A stretch of DNA of 64,000 nucleotides from Candidatus Woesearchaeota archaeon (GCA_016928155.1 JAFGLG010000006.1:38374-102373); one strand, 5' to 3'; numbered from the stretch's first letter, positions 17,008-27,272 are shown. The notes: generated by a model not told the origin, from the letters alone. Program-made: numbers and translations.

Positions 17008-17756
17008 CCGAAGAACCTCTGGTATGTCATGAACAGCTCATTCATCATGTCTTCTTGTGTAGACCCTTTCAGCTCTGCTATCTTCTTTGCTCCATCGACC
17101 GCAAATGCCGGTTCATTGAGCTTGTTCTTTTCAGGACCGAGATAAGGTGCATCTGTCTCTGTCATGAGATGGCTTGCAGGTATTGTCTTTGCCAGGTCTT
17201 GGAAGTGCTTGTCACGCACAATAGAAGGAGGTATCGAGAAATGGTATCCTGCATCGAATATTTTCTTTGCCAGCTTCAGGCTTCCGCCATAGCAGTGGAA
17301 GTCTGCTTTCTTGATCCTTGAGCTCTGCAGCATCTCAAATGCATCTTTCTCTGCTTTTCTGGTGTGTATGATCAATGGTTTCTTAATCTTTTCAGACAAT
17401 TCAATTATCCTGCTGAACAGCTGCTTCTGCTTCTCCACAAAACTTGTGTCCCAGTGATAGTCCAGGCCGACCTCTCCTATTGCGATTATTCTGTCTTTCT
17501 GTTTCCTGATGAATCCGATGTCATCATCGATCTGGGCATCTGTCATGTCCTTGCATTCTAGTGGATAGAATCCCAGCGCTGCCTTGACAATCTCGTATTT
17601 CCCGCAGATGGCAAGTGTCTCCTGATTGCTCGCATAGTTTGTCCCATTATTGATTATGGCCTTTACTCCTGCTTTCCTGGCCCGCTCTATGACTGACTCT
17701 ATTTTGCCTTCGAATTTTGCATCATCCAGATGGCAATGCACATCCACATACATCAT
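17004..17756 (-). CDS. TatD-family metal-dependent hydrolase
   Basis: A 250-residue TatD-type TIM-barrel hydrolase with metal ligands DVHCHLDD, the IGEVGLDYHW strand, IHTR and TETDAPYLGP near the C-terminus. Members are 3'-5' exonucleases on DNA and RNA, or D-aminoacyl hydrolases. It is translationally coupled to the radical SAM gene and lies 72 nt downstream of the DsbA-like gene. Confidence 0.92.
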   Translation of the reverse strand: MMYVDVHCHLDDAKFEGKIESVIERARKAGVKAIINNGTNYASNQETLAICGKYEIVKAALGFYPLECKDMTDAQIDDDIGFIRKQKDRIIAIGEVGLDYHWDTSFVEKQKQLFSRIIELSEKIKKPLIIHTRKAEKDAFEMLQSSRIKKADFHCYGGSLKLAKKIFDAGYHFSIPPSIVRDKHFQDLAKTIPASHLMTETDAPYLGPEKNKLNEPAFAVDGAKKIAELKGSTQEDMMNELFMTYQRFFG

Positions 17757-17828
17757 ATCACCAAGGCATTCAGAATGAGCTTTTATTTATAAATATGAAG
17801 AAAAAAAGAAAAAATTAGCTGATTACAG

Positions 17829-18608
17829 CTACTTCGCAGCTGCCAGAGCCTCGTTGATTGCTGCCTCGAATGCAGTATAAGGCTGCGCTCCTGAAAGCAG
17901 CTTGCCGTTGATGATGAATCCTGGTGTTCCTCTGATTCCTGCTGCCTGTCCGTCCTGCATGTCCTTTGCTGTCTCAGCTGCCATCTTGCCAGAGTCCAGG
18001 CATGAATTGAAATCATCAGTGTCAAGCCCTATGTCTGCTGCATACTGCTTGAATGAATCCACGCCGCCAGTGACTCCTGACTCGAATAGCTTGTCATGCA
18101 TCTCCCAGTACATGTCCTGTTCTCCTGCGCACTCTGCAGCCTCTGCTGCCTTCTGTGCGTTCTGGTGGAACGAGAGCGGGAAATCCCTGAACACATATTT
18201 GACTTTGCCTGTCTTGACATAGTTGTCCATTATCTGGCCATATGTGTCTCTATAATACCTCCCGCAGAAAGGGCATTCGAATTCTGAGAATTCCACAATG
18301 GTTACTGGAGAATCCTTGTCTCCCTTGACTGTATCATCATCTACCAGTTTCTTCATGTCGATTGTTGGCTGGGTAGGGTTTGTTGGCTGGGTCGGCTGTG
18401 TAGGTTTTGCATCTGCATCATCATCCACAGCTGCAGTCCCTAGATCCATCTTTCCGGGCAGTCCATTCACCTGGAATATCAGGATGACCATCAGGAGGAT
18501 TTGTACTCCTCCTATCCAGAATATTGCTTTGTCTGTATGTGTATGGTTTTTTTCATTTGAGGTATGCTTGTGTTCAGCATGTTCCTTTTTCTCATTTTTC
18601 TCTTCCAT
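17829..18608 (-). CDS. DsbA-like thiol oxidoreductase, membrane anchored
   Basis: A 259-residue protein: a His/Glu/Lys-rich cytoplasmic N-terminus, one transmembrane segment (about residues 28-46), a PTQPTQP-type repeat linker and a thioredoxin-fold domain with active site CPFC (FECPFCGRYY). The cis-Pro loop is GIRGTPGFIINGK. It probably oxidises or isomerises disulfides of exported proteins, as in the bacterial DsbA/BdbD group. GGAGGTTGT lies about 7 nt before the ATG. It is divergent from the membrane winged-helix gene. Confidence 0.93.
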   Translation of the reverse strand: MEEKNEKKEHAEHKHTSNEKNHTHTDKAIFWIGGVQILLMVILIFQVNGLPGKMDLGTAAVDDDADAKPTQPTQPTNPTQPTIDMKKLVDDDTVKGDKDSPVTIVEFSEFECPFCGRYYRDTYGQIMDNYVKTGKVKYVFRDFPLSFHQNAQKAAEAAECAGEQDMYWEMHDKLFESGVTGGVDSFKQYAADIGLDTDDFNSCLDSGKMAAETAKDMQDGQAAGIRGTPGFIINGKLLSGAQPYTAFEAAINEALAAAK

Positions 18609-18766
18609 CTATACAACCTCCTAGATTATTTGATATCTCAATGCCTCCATTTATGATATTGGATTGGAGAACTATGTTTCATTATCTGAAACAATATATA
18701 AATGGTTCCGAAATGAAGACAAAACATTAATTAATAGGTTCTGACACCTATGCTTGTTGTTTCAAA

Positions 18767-19273
18767 ATGCGTAACATAACACTTAAAGCCTATAAGAACC
18801 TTGGATTTGGCATCCTGACAGCTTCTCTTATCATAGCAATAGCCCTTACCATGCTTACTTACATATATCGTGATATGACCAGCGCAAATAAGGTTATTAC
18901 ATCATTATTGGACAACCATCTGACCATTCTTATCATAATGATCATCATCAGCATTGCATTCGGTTTCTTCTGGGCCCAGATATCTTATGCTGAGATCTCC
19001 AAGACCAAGAAGCAGACCAAGACCATGATGGATATCATCTCAATCTTCCTCAGCGAGGACGAGAAGGTTATCTTGGGTCATCTCGTGGAGAACAAAGGCA
19101 GATCGAGCCAGGCTGAGATCTCGAGGCTTCCTGGCATGACAAGGGTGAAGGCATATAGGCTTCTTCAGCGCATGCACGAGAAGAATCTCATTGATATTGA
19201 GACCCATGGCAAATTAAGGAATATAATCCTGCATCAGAATATTCTTTATATGCTGTCTGAACAGCAGGTTTAG
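18767..19273 (+). CDS. Membrane-anchored winged-helix regulator
   Basis: A 168-residue protein with two N-terminal transmembrane segments (about residues 15-35 and 50-70). A winged-helix DNA-binding domain follows, with ILGHLVENKGRSSQAEISRLPGM as its core, similar to the COG2512 membrane regulators. Such proteins may pass a membrane signal to DNA. It is divergent from the DsbA-like gene across 158 bp, so regulation of that gene is possible but unproven. Confidence 0.8.
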   Translation: MRNITLKAYKNLGFGILTASLIIAIALTMLTYIYRDMTSANKVITSLLDNHLTILIIMIIISIAFGFFWAQISYAEISKTKKQTKTMMDIISIFLSEDEKVILGHLVENKGRSSQAEISRLPGMTRVKAYRLLQRMHEKNLIDIETHGKLRNIILHQNILYMLSEQQV

Positions 19274-19365
19274 ACATTCTTATAGCATAATCCCACAGAC
19301 AATATGTACTCCATTCTCATAAAATTTATAAAACTGGGCTTTTTGGACTGATTCAGGTGATATTT

Positions 19366-19794
19366 ATGGCAATTGTTGGTATGAGTTTCATAAAGATTGT
19401 TGCTGAGAAAAAAAACCCTATAAAAGGCAAGGTGGGTATAAGCAATAATGTTGGGATTAAGAAGGTAGAAAAGGCTGATTTAGCCTTGGGAACAGCAAAA
19501 CAGGAAGGATTGCGCTTTGAATATGAATTCAAGTCAAAATATGACCCAGAAATTGGGGAGATACTTATTATTGGTGATGTCCTTTTGCTGGAATCACCTG
19601 AGACAGTGAAACAGGTCATGGATTCATGGAAGAAAGACAAGAAAGTGCCTGGTGCCATGATGAAGTCTCTTCTTAACAATATCCTGACAAAGTGCAATAT
19701 CCAGGCTCTTATCTTGAGCAGGGATCTGAATCTTCCTCCGCCCATACCTATGCCTAAGGTGGATGTCAAGGAGAATCCGAAACCTTCGAAATAA
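19366..19794 (+). CDS. Conserved archaeal protein of unknown function (142 aa)
   Basis: The product begins MAIVGMSFIKIVAEKKNPI and contains NNVGIKKVEKADL, a YDPEIGEI strand and a C-terminal NIQALILSRDLNLPPPIPMP. The pattern resembles a family I recall in DPANN and euryarchaeal genomes without known function. The ATG at 19366 has GGTGA 6 nt upstream; the frame is open 3 codons earlier. A similar-length minus-strand frame covers the same bases and is a shadow. It lies 62 nt before the VAT gene. Confidence 0.75.
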   Translation: MAIVGMSFIKIVAEKKNPIKGKVGISNNVGIKKVEKADLALGTAKQEGLRFEYEFKSKYDPEIGEILIIGDVLLLESPETVKQVMDSWKKDKKVPGAMMKSLLNNILTKCNIQALILSRDLNLPPPIPMPKVDVKENPKPSK

Positions 19795-19856
19795 TTCTTT
19801 TTCTTTCCAAAAGCTTTATTTATTCATCAGGTATTGAATTTTAAAAAGGTGGTAAC

Positions 19857-22130
19857 ATGAAGGAATTTGAGCTTAAGGTCGCAGAGGCCATTCAGGATGA
19901 TGTCAATAAGGGCATTGTCAGGATTGATTCTAATCTTATGAGGCAGATGGGTGTAAGGCCGGGAGACATCTTGAAGATCGCTGGCGAACGTGATGCTGTT
20001 GCGATTGTTGACCGTGCTTATCCGGGGGACATCGGACTCAACATCATAAGGATGGACGGCATAATAAGGAGGAATGCCAAGACTGCTATTGGTGAGACTG
20101 TGAAGGTCGAGAAAGCTGCAGTGAAGGAAGCCAAGAGGATAACGATCGCTCCCGCTAAAGAGGGTGTCATGATAAAGGCTCCGCCGAACATATTCAAGCA
20201 GGGTCTTCTGGGCAGGGCTGTTTCGAAAGGTGATATCGTTTCTTTAGGAGGCACAAGATCAAGGAAATCCACCATGTCATCCTCTCCATTCTTTGAGGAT
20301 ATCTTCAACATGCTTGATGAGAACATGCTTGGCTTTGGTTTCGGTGACCTGAAATTCATTATTGTCGACACTAATCCCAAGGAGGCTGTCATAATCACAG
20401 AGCTCACAGAGGTCATCTTCAATCCCGAGCCTGCTGAGATTTCTGAGCAGGAAGCTGTCCCTGAAGTGACTTATGAGGATATCGGCGGATTGAATGATGA
20501 GATCACGAAGATAAGGGAGATGGTCGAGCTTCCATTGAAGCATCCTGAGATATTTGAGCGCCTCGGCATTGAGCCGCCTAAAGGTGTCTTGCTTCATGGC
20601 CCGCCGGGAACTGGAAAGACTCTCCTGGCAAAAGCGGTTGCTAACGAGACCTCGTCGCATTTCCTTACTATAAACGGGCCTGAGATAATGTCTAAATATT
20701 ACGGCCAGTCTGAAGAGAATCTCAGGAAGAAGTTCGAGGAGGCAGAGAAGAATGCCCCTGCTATCATCTTCATCGACGAGATTGACGCTATTGCTATCAA
20801 GAGGGAGGAATCAAAAGGTGAGGTTGAGAGGCGTGTTGTAGCTCAGCTTCTTTCCTTGATGGATGGTCTGCAGTCAAGAGGTCGCGTTGTTGTCATCGCC
20901 GCTTCGAACATCCCCCATGCATTGGATCCTGCCCTGCGAAGGCCGGGAAGGTTTGACAGGGAGATCGAGATCGGTGTCCCTGGCAAGGAAGGCAGGCTCA
21001 ATATCCTGAAGATCCATACCAGGAACATGCCGCTGGCAAACACTGTCAATCTGAAGAAGATTGCTGATATAACCCATGGTTTTGTCGGCGCTGACCTGTC
21101 ATCGCTTGCAAAAGAGGCTGCAATGATTGTTCTTAGGAAGGTTCTTCCTGACCTGAAGCTTCATGAGGATGAAACGATCCCGAAGGATGTCCTGGAGAAG
21201 CTTAGGATTAATCAGAAAGATTTCCTTGAGGCACTCAAGATTGTAAGGCCGAGCGCCATGAGAGAGGTCCTTGTTGAAGTGCCGAACATCAAGTGGACTG
21301 ATGTCGGCGGGCTTGAGGACGCTAAGCAGGAGCTTATTGAGGCTGTTGAGTGGCCTCTGAAATATCCTGATGCATTCAAGAGGCTTGGTGTGAATCCGCC
21401 GAAAGGTGTCCTCATGTATGGCGCTCCGGGCACTGGAAAGACCATGCTGGCCAAGGCTGTGGCTAATGAGTCTGAATCCAATTTCATTCTTGTGAAAGGG
21501 CCTGAGCTATTGAGCAAGTGGGTCGGCGAGTCAGAGAAGGCTGTCAGGAAGATCTTTGAGAAGGCGCGCCAGACTGCTCCTACGATCATTTTCTTTGATG
21601 AGATGGATGCTCTTGCCCCAAGGCGCGGCATATCCACTGATTCTCATGTCAGTGACAAGGTCGTGAACCAGCTTCTCACTGAGATGGATGGCTTGGAGGA
21701 CATGCATGATGTTGTCATGATCGCTGCAACAAACAGGCCGGATATCATTGACAGCTCTCTGCTGAGGCCCGGAAGGTTCGATCGCCTGATCCTGGTTGAC
21801 GTGCCTGATGAGGCATCAAGGCTGAAGATCCTTGAGGTCCATACAAAGGGGATGCCTGTCGAAGACATTGATCTGCCTGAGATTTCCAAGAGCACAAAAG
21901 GCTATGTGGGAGCTGATCTCGAGTCAGTCTGCAGGGAAGCGGCTATTCTTGCTCTCAGGGAGAATATGAAAGCCAAGAAGATCCTGAAGAAGCATTTCAG
22001 CGCTGCCCTGAAAAAAGTGAAGCCTTCTGTGACTGTTGATGTTGAGAAAGGTTACAAGGAATTGGGCGATACGCTCAAGGCTGAACGGGGCAAGGGGATA
22101 AATGAGGACAGGCCGTCTTATATGGGCTAG
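19857..22130 (+). CDS. VAT/Cdc48 AAA+ unfoldase
   Basis: A 757-residue double-AAA ATPase of the Cdc48/p97/VAT family, which unfolds proteins for degradation or remodelling. Residues about 1-190 are the N domain (double-psi barrel plus second half). D1 has Walker A GPPGTGKT and Walker B FIDEIDA; D2 has GAPGTGKT and FFDEMDA with arginine fingers in [10 protein letters not shown]-terminal helical region ends PSYMG with no HbYX proteasome motif. GGTGGT precedes the ATG by 5 nt. NIF3, gatD and gatE follow with short gaps. Confidence 0.96.
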   Translation: MKEFELKVAEAIQDDVNKGIVRIDSNLMRQMGVRPGDILKIAGERDAVAIVDRAYPGDIGLNIIRMDGIIRRNAKTAIGETVKVEKAAVKEAKRITIAPAKEGVMIKAPPNIFKQGLLGRAVSKGDIVSLGGTRSRKSTMSSSPFFEDIFNMLDENMLGFGFGDLKFIIVDTNPKEAVIITELTEVIFNPEPAEISEQEAVPEVTYEDIGGLNDEITKIREMVELPLKHPEIFERLGIEPPKGVLLHGPPGTGKTLLAKAVANETSSHFLTINGPEIMSKYYGQSEENLRKKFEEAEKNAPAIIFIDEIDAIAIKREESKGEVERRVVAQLLSLMDGLQSRGRVVVIAASNIPHALDPALRRPGRFDREIEIGVPGKEGRLNILKIHTRNMPLANTVNLKKIADITHGFVGADLSSLAKEAAMIVLRKVLPDLKLHEDETIPKDVLEKLRINQKDFLEALKIVRPSAMREVLVEVPNIKWTDVGGLEDAKQELIEAVEWPLKYPDAFKRLGVNPPKGVLMYGAPGTGKTMLAKAVANESESNFILVKGPELLSKWVGESEKAVRKIFEKARQTAPTIIFFDEMDALAPRRGISTDSHVSDKVVNQLLTEMDGLEDMHDVVMIAATNRPDIIDSSLLRPGRFDRLILVDVPDEASRLKILEVHTKGMPVEDIDLPEISKSTKGYVGADLESVCREAAILALRENMKAKKILKKHFSAALKKVKPSVTVDVEKGYKELGDTLKAERGKGINEDRPSYMG

Positions 22131-22146
22131 TTGAGGGATAAGAAAA

Positions 22147-22902
22147 ATGGCTGAACTGAAGAAGCTGGTGGATTACCTGGATTCTCTTTATCAGCCGAAG
22201 GCATTTGATGATCTTCTCATGAATGGCCTGTTGATTGAAGGCAGGAATTCTGTGAAGAAGATTGCTGTGGTTGTCGACGCTTCGATGGAAGCTTTTGAAT
22301 TGGCCAGGAAGAGAGGGTGTCAGCTGGTGATAGCCCATCATGGTTTTATCACAAAGGACAAGCCCATCAGGGGTATCTGGAAGAAGCGCCTTAAGTATCT
22401 GATTGATAATAATATGTCTCTTTATGTGATACATTTCCCTTTGGATTATCATCAGGAGATGAATCATAATGGAGAACTGGCAAGGATGTTCAAGGCCAAA
22501 CCCATCTCTCCTCTTTTCAAGGATGGCAACAGGGAGTTTGGTGTTGTGGCTGAATTTGATGAGCACAAGAAGAGGGAGGATTTCATGGTTGAAGTTGAGC
22601 AGAAGCTCGACACCCCGTGTCATCTTCTTGCTTTTGGGAAGAAGAGTGTGAAGAGGGTGGGGATATCCTGCGGTTCAGCACCGAGGGATCTTACTGATAT
22701 CGAGCATCATGACCTTGATCTCTTGTTCACAGGGGAGCCGAAGCATTCTAATCATCATGACGCCCTTGAGATGAAGCTTAATGTGCTTTATGCAGGCCAT
22801 TATGCTACTGAAAAGCCAGGGATGTGGCTTCTCCAGAAGCATATTGAGAAAAGGTTCAAGGATATCAAGACATTTTTCCTTGACATACCGACAAGTGTGT
22901 GA
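22147..22902 (+). CDS. NIF3-like dinuclear metal protein (DUF34)
   Basis: A 251-residue NIF3/DUF34 protein with metal ligands in AHHGF, the IHFPLDYHQEMNHNG segment, FTGEPKHSNHHDA and AGHYATE. The family binds two metal ions and has been linked to GTP cyclohydrolase-like activity or metal insertion, but its function is uncertain. It lies 16 nt after the VAT gene and 3 nt before gatD. Confidence 0.9.
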   Translation: MAELKKLVDYLDSLYQPKAFDDLLMNGLLIEGRNSVKKIAVVVDASMEAFELARKRGCQLVIAHHGFITKDKPIRGIWKKRLKYLIDNNMSLYVIHFPLDYHQEMNHNGELARMFKAKPISPLFKDGNREFGVVAEFDEHKKREDFMVEVEQKLDTPCHLLAFGKKSVKRVGISCGSAPRDLTDIEHHDLDLLFTGEPKHSNHHDALEMKLNVLYAGHYATEKPGMWLLQKHIEKRFKDIKTFFLDIPTSV

Positions 22903-22905
22903 TTT

Positions 22906-24189
22906 ATGGCAGATACTGGAGATTATGTGAAGGTTGTTCTTCCAGATGAAGAGCTTCATGGCATCCTTATGCCTAGGCCTAAGCTTCTTGATGAGGGTTT
23001 CATCGTTCTCAAGTTGGATACTGGTTATAATATTGGTATGGATAAGAAGAAGATAAAGAGCATCGAGACTGTCAAGGCATATGCGCCAAAACAGGCCAAG
23101 AAAGGTGTTCTTAAGCATGATCCAAAGCTCCCGAACATTTCTCTGATATCATTTGGTGGCACCATATCAAGCAGGATAGATTACAGGACTGGTGGTGTTT
23201 TTGCAGATTATTCTGCTGAGGATTTCGTCTCCATGTGCCCGGAGCTGAAGGATATCGCTAATCTCAAGGCCATCAAGTCTGCTCAGGTGATGAGCGAGGA
23301 CTTCTGTCATGAGGACTGGCAGAGCATGGCAAAGGTTGCAGCGAAAGAGCTGAACTCAGGGGCTGAAGGGGTCATCCTGACGCAGGGCACTGATACCCTG
23401 CATTTCTCTGCTGCTGCGCTCTCTTTCATGCTGAGGGGATTGAACAAGCCTGTCATATTCACTGCATCCCAGAGGAGCATTGATCGTGGCTCAAGTGATG
23501 CTTTCATGAATCTTGTCTGTTCTGCACATGCTGCTTCTAAGTTGAAGGCAGGTGCGGTCATGACTTGCATGCATGGAACGACTTCTGATGATTACTGCAC
23601 TCTTGTTAGGGGCACAAAGGTCAGGAAGATGCACACTTCAAGGCGTGATGCTTTCAGGCCGATTAATGATCTCCCGATGGCAAAGGTTTTCCCGGATGGG
23701 AGGATAGAGACTGCTGTGGAATTCCCTCCTGCACAAAAGGGGGATGTGGTGGCTGACACGAAGTTTGAGGGGAAGACAGCGCTTGTACAGATCCATCCTG
23801 GCATGGACCCGGGTGTCATTGATTATTATATTGACAGGAAATTCAGGGGGATTGTCCTTGCAGCGACTGCTCTTGGCCATGTCCCGACAAATTCAAAAAA
23901 GAATGTGCTTGATCAGCTTGAGAGGGCGAAGCAGGAGAAGATTCCGATCATAATCGCATCCCAGACATTGTATGGTCGTGTCCACCCTTATGTTTACACT
24001 AATCTGAGGAAGCTTTCTGTTGAGAAGGATTGCATATTTGTTGAGGATATGCTGCCCGAGACTGCCTTTGTCAAGCTTGGCTGGGTGCTTGGCCACACCA
24101 AGGACATCAAAGATGTGAGGAAACAGATGCTCACGAACATGGCAGGGGAGATCACTGAAAGGACCTTGCCTGAATCATATCTCTGTTGA
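22906..24189 (+). CDS. gatD: Glu-tRNA(Gln) amidotransferase subunit D
   Basis: A 427-residue GatD, the asparaginase-like subunit that supplies ammonia in the archaeal GatDE complex. An N-terminal about 75-residue domain precedes the asparaginase core with GGTIS, TQGTDTLHF and FTASQRSIDRGSSDA. The catalytic threonines and the DT pair are visible. The gatE ATG begins 2 nt after its stop. The pair implies that Gln-tRNA is made by transamidation, as expected for archaea. Confidence 0.96.
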   Translation: MADTGDYVKVVLPDEELHGILMPRPKLLDEGFIVLKLDTGYNIGMDKKKIKSIETVKAYAPKQAKKGVLKHDPKLPNISLISFGGTISSRIDYRTGGVFADYSAEDFVSMCPELKDIANLKAIKSAQVMSEDFCHEDWQSMAKVAAKELNSGAEGVILTQGTDTLHFSAAALSFMLRGLNKPVIFTASQRSIDRGSSDAFMNLVCSAHAASKLKAGAVMTCMHGTTSDDYCTLVRGTKVRKMHTSRRDAFRPINDLPMAKVFPDGRIETAVEFPPAQKGDVVADTKFEGKTALVQIHPGMDPGVIDYYIDRKFRGIVLAATALGHVPTNSKKNVLDQLERAKQEKIPIIIASQTLYGRVHPYVYTNLRKLSVEKDCIFVEDMLPETAFVKLGWVLGHTKDIKDVRKQMLTNMAGEITERTLPESYLC

Positions 24190-24191
24190 AA

Positions 24192-26003
24192 ATGATATTA
24201 GATTATGGAAAGATCGGTCTGAAGTGTGGTATTGAGATTCACCAGCAGCTGGATACTGGTAAGCTTTTCTGCAGATGCCCTTCAATGATCCTTGATGATG
24301 GTCCGGATTTCACTTTCACAAGGCGTCTCAGGGCTGTGATTGGTGAGACTGGGGAGGTTGATGCAGCTGCTGCTCATGAGCAGATGCGCCAGAAGCTGTA
24401 TGAATATCATTTCCATGGCAGGAATTGCTGTCTTGTCGATATGGATGAGGAGCCTCCGCATGATATGGATAAGGGTGCTTTGGATATTGTCCTCACAGTT
24501 TCTAAGATGCTTGATGCAGAGGTCGTGGACGAGATCCAGGTGATGAGGAAGACTGTTGTTGATGGTTCTAATACATCCGGATTTCAGAGGACTGCTCTTG
24601 TTGCCAGGAATGGCGCTTATGACACTTCATTGGGTAGGATTAGGGTGCCGACAATAATGGTTGAGGAGGATTCCTGCAAGATTATCGAGGAGAGCCAGGA
24701 GAAGAAGGTCTATGATCTTTCCAGGCTTGGCATCCCATTGATTGAGATTGGCACTGAGCCGGATATAAAGACACCAGAGCATGCGAAGGAGGCTGCTGAA
24801 TATCTTGGTATGTTGCTGAGGAGCACCAAGAGGGTCAAGAGGGGTCTTGGCACCATAAGGCAGGATTTGAATGTTTCAGTAAAGGGTGGTGAGAGGATTG
24901 AGATCAAGGGTGCTCAGGATCTGAGGATGATCCCCACTCTTGTAGAATACGAAGCAAAGCGTCAGCTTGCATTGCTTGAGATAAAGGATGCTCTGAAGAA
25001 GGATTTCAAGCTTGAGAAAGTGGATCTTACGAAGATCTTGTCAGCTTGTGATTCGAAGATCATCACTTCAGCTCTGAAGGCTAAAGGTGTTGTCATAGGT
25101 TTTAAGCTTCCTGGATTCAGAGGGCTTATAGGCAAGGAGCTTGTCCCGAACAAGAGGCTTGGCACTGAATTCAGCGATTATGCCAAGGTCAAGGCTGGTG
25201 TCAGCGGTCTTTTTCATTCTGATGAGCTTCCGAAATATGGCATCACTGGAGATGATGTCAGGAATATATCCTCAAAGCTTTCCTGCAAGGAAGGGGATGC
25301 CTTCATATTGGTTGCTGATTCAAAGGAGAAGGCTCGTAAGGCAATTGATGCTATTTTCGAACGTGTAATGATGTGTTTTGATGGTGTTCCGAAAGAGGTG
25401 AGAAGGGCCAATCCTGACGGTACCTCTACTTTCATGAGGCCTATACCCAGCGCTGCGAGGATGTATCCTGAGACTGATGTGCTTCCTGTCAGGCCAGACA
25501 CGGGAATGATCAGGATTCCTGCATTGTTGACAGATGTTGCTAAGGATCTTGAGAAGATTCTTGGGAAGGATCTTTCTGTGCAGATATCCAAGTCAGATAG
25601 GATTGATCTGTTCAATGGATTGAGAGATAGGTTCAGGAATCTTAAGCCGTTGTTCATTGCTGAAACCATACTGAACACCCCGAAGGAGATCAAGAAAAGA
25701 TATGATGTTGAATTTTTATTTGATGAAGATGTCCTGACAAAGGTCTTGGATGCAGCAGACAAAGGAACCATTTCAAAGGATGCTGTTATTGGGGCTCTGG
25801 CTGATTATTCCAGGACTGGGAAGCTTTCTCTGTCAGGATATCAGCTTCTTTCAGATGAGGACATTGGGTCAGAGATTGATAGTATAATCAAGAAGCACAA
25901 AGGCCTTCCGTTTAATGCTCTTGTGGGCAAAGTCATGAATGAGCTCAGGGGCAAGGCAGATGGCAAGAAAATTATGGATATCCTTAAGAAAAAAGTCAAT
26001 TGA
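24192..26003 (+). CDS. gatE: Glu-tRNA(Gln) amidotransferase subunit E
   Basis: A 603-residue GatE, the tRNA-binding, kinase and transamidase subunit. It begins with KCGIEIHQQLDTGKLFCRCP (GatB-like fold). A GAD insertion of the AspRS type (about residues 280-400) comes next, then helical and YqeY-like C-terminal domains. The TTG at 24186 overlaps the gatD stop; the ATG at 24192 is preferred. It is convergent with the glycosidase-like gene and overlaps its 3' end by 8 nt. Confidence 0.96.
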   Translation: MILDYGKIGLKCGIEIHQQLDTGKLFCRCPSMILDDGPDFTFTRRLRAVIGETGEVDAAAAHEQMRQKLYEYHFHGRNCCLVDMDEEPPHDMDKGALDIVLTVSKMLDAEVVDEIQVMRKTVVDGSNTSGFQRTALVARNGAYDTSLGRIRVPTIMVEEDSCKIIEESQEKKVYDLSRLGIPLIEIGTEPDIKTPEHAKEAAEYLGMLLRSTKRVKRGLGTIRQDLNVSVKGGERIEIKGAQDLRMIPTLVEYEAKRQLALLEIKDALKKDFKLEKVDLTKILSACDSKIITSALKAKGVVIGFKLPGFRGLIGKELVPNKRLGTEFSDYAKVKAGVSGLFHSDELPKYGITGDDVRNISSKLSCKEGDAFILVADSKEKARKAIDAIFERVMMCFDGVPKEVRRANPDGTSTFMRPIPSAARMYPETDVLPVRPDTGMIRIPALLTDVAKDLEKILGKDLSVQISKSDRIDLFNGLRDRFRNLKPLFIAETILNTPKEIKKRYDVEFLFDEDVLTKVLDAADKGTISKDAVIGALADYSRTGKLSLSGYQLLSDEDIGSEIDSIIKKHKGLPFNALVGKVMNELRGKADGKKIMDILKKKVN

Positions 26004-27090
26004 GTCTCATTCTGTTCGCCATGCCCAGATACATTGATGCCCATAGCATGTTGTGGTCGCAATAGTAAAGCAGGGTTCGGAATGGCTTTCCGTTTGGCCA
26101 GTATACTTCCAGGAAATTCTTGTGCTTCTCGATGTTTTCCTTGTATCTTGACAAGTACTCTTTTGCCAGTTTCTTATCCACCTTAGACACGACTGATATA
26201 TAACACAGTCCGAGATGCGTCCAGAGCGTATCAGCCTCATAATCCGGGAGCAGCATGCTCATTGGCCATCTTATTTCCCCCTTGAGCGGCTTGTGTGTAT
26301 ATTTTAGGGGGAATGGATCATCAAGATGGTTCTCTTGTATTGCTTTGATTGATTTCTTCATCATCGCTGCCGAATCAAAGAGCCCTGTCCAGTATGGGAA
26401 CGTGTTTGCGTCCCCTGCGACATGATTTGTATTTGTGGTATCCAAAAAATAGTCTCCGTTCCAGAATTTTTCTTTTACTGTCTTCGTTATATTATGATTC
26501 TTGAAAGGATTGTCCAGTCTTGTCCTCTTTAATTCTTCATTGAGCAATGCAAGCATGCAGTTGTCATAGCAGCTGCTCCTTCTCCTGGAGTTGTCTTTTA
26601 TCGACGAGAAATTGATATTCTTTGTGAGGAGCCCTGTCTTCTCATCGAATGCGAATTCGTGGTAGAAATATGTCTGGGCCTGCAGGAAATCATGGTATCT
26701 CTCAGACAGTTCTTTTGATTTTGACTTCCTCAGGCACATCAGTAGAAACGGCAGGGACTCTGCTGAGTATGAGAACACGCTGACTGGCCTTCCTCTTGGG
26801 TTTATTGTTGTTGTCAGCTTGTGGTGCTCTGAGAATCTTGACAATGCATAGGAGAGTGTCTGCTTGACTTCATTTTTATGTCCGAGCTCAAGCAGGTGTG
26901 GCATGCAGAATGTGAAGTCCCTCACATAGAACTCATTGAAATGCCCGCTGCTGGTCAGGAAATATTTTCCATTCCAGCATCTCTTGATTATGGATTTGCA
27001 TATCTCTTTATGGTCTCCGGCATGCTTCTCGAATCCCATTATCTTCCTTGCTTGGCTTTTGAGGAATATTCTGCTGCCTTCAGAGATCAT
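25996..27090 (-). CDS. Six-hairpin glycosidase-like protein
   Basis: A 364-residue helical protein with paired helices and aromatic/acidic motifs (EFYVRDFTFCMP, CYDNCMLAL, GEIRWPMSML, YYCDHNMLWAS). The pattern resembles the alpha/alpha toroid of GH15-like or glucanotransferase-like enzymes; the substrate is unknown. The frame is open upstream to 27192, but that part runs through the tRNA-Arg gene, so the ATG at 27090, 15 nt after the mature tRNA end, is the likely start. No ribosome-binding site is seen there. The gene could be expressed with the tRNA precursor. Confidence 0.6.
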   Translation of the reverse strand: MISEGSRIFLKSQARKIMGFEKHAGDHKEICKSIIKRCWNGKYFLTSSGHFNEFYVRDFTFCMPHLLELGHKNEVKQTLSYALSRFSEHHKLTTTINPRGRPVSVFSYSAESLPFLLMCLRKSKSKELSERYHDFLQAQTYFYHEFAFDEKTGLLTKNINFSSIKDNSRRRSSCYDNCMLALLNEELKRTRLDNPFKNHNITKTVKEKFWNGDYFLDTTNTNHVAGDANTFPYWTGLFDSAAMMKKSIKAIQENHLDDPFPLKYTHKPLKGEIRWPMSMLLPDYEADTLWTHLGLCYISVVSKVDKKLAKEYLSRYKENIEKHKNFLEVYWPNGKPFRTLLYYCDHNMLWASMYLGMANRMRLN

Positions 27091-27119
27091 GTCAAAGGTT
27101 TTCAACGCGCCTGGAGGGA

Positions 27120-27162
27120 CTTTCGATGCCCTGGCGTTAAGCTTGTCACGCCAGTGGCGATG
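27120..27162 (-). other. tRNA-Arg intron 3 (T loop, 59/60), 43 nt
   Basis: The T stem GAGGG/CCCTC stacks on the central helix TTCG/CGAA with bulges AAC and AGT. The intron stem begins with AT/AT and GCC/GGC. This is a complete bulge-helix-bulge. Confidence 0.75.
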
Positions 27163-27184
27163 TTCGAACCCTCGATCTACAGCT

Positions 27185-27253
27185 TTCCACATGCCGCTTC
27201 AGCTAACTCTCTTCATACCCCGAAGGATACTTCAAAGGTTTTCGTCATCAGCT
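27185..27253 (-). other. tRNA-Arg intron 2 (anticodon loop, 37/38), 69 nt
   Basis: It is placed by the need to join CTCCTA to A-GCTGT. The central helix is only TCC/GGA, so the boundaries may shift by one base. It contains one copy of a 12-nt repeat that recurs in the 3' trailer. Confidence 0.65.
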
Positions 27254-27272
27254 TAGGAGGCTGTCACCCTAT

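Noticed and set aside
19353-19769. 138-codon minus-strand frame
   Set aside because: The plus-strand frame over the same bases has a ribosome-binding site and a conserved-looking sequence.
25214-25771. 185-codon minus-strand frame inside gatE
   Set aside because: Antisense shadow of a conserved gene.
27091-27192. 34-codon N-terminal extension of the glycosidase-like gene
   Set aside because: The stretch is occupied by the tRNA-Arg anticodon stem 3' strand, T stem, acceptor stem and introns 2-3.
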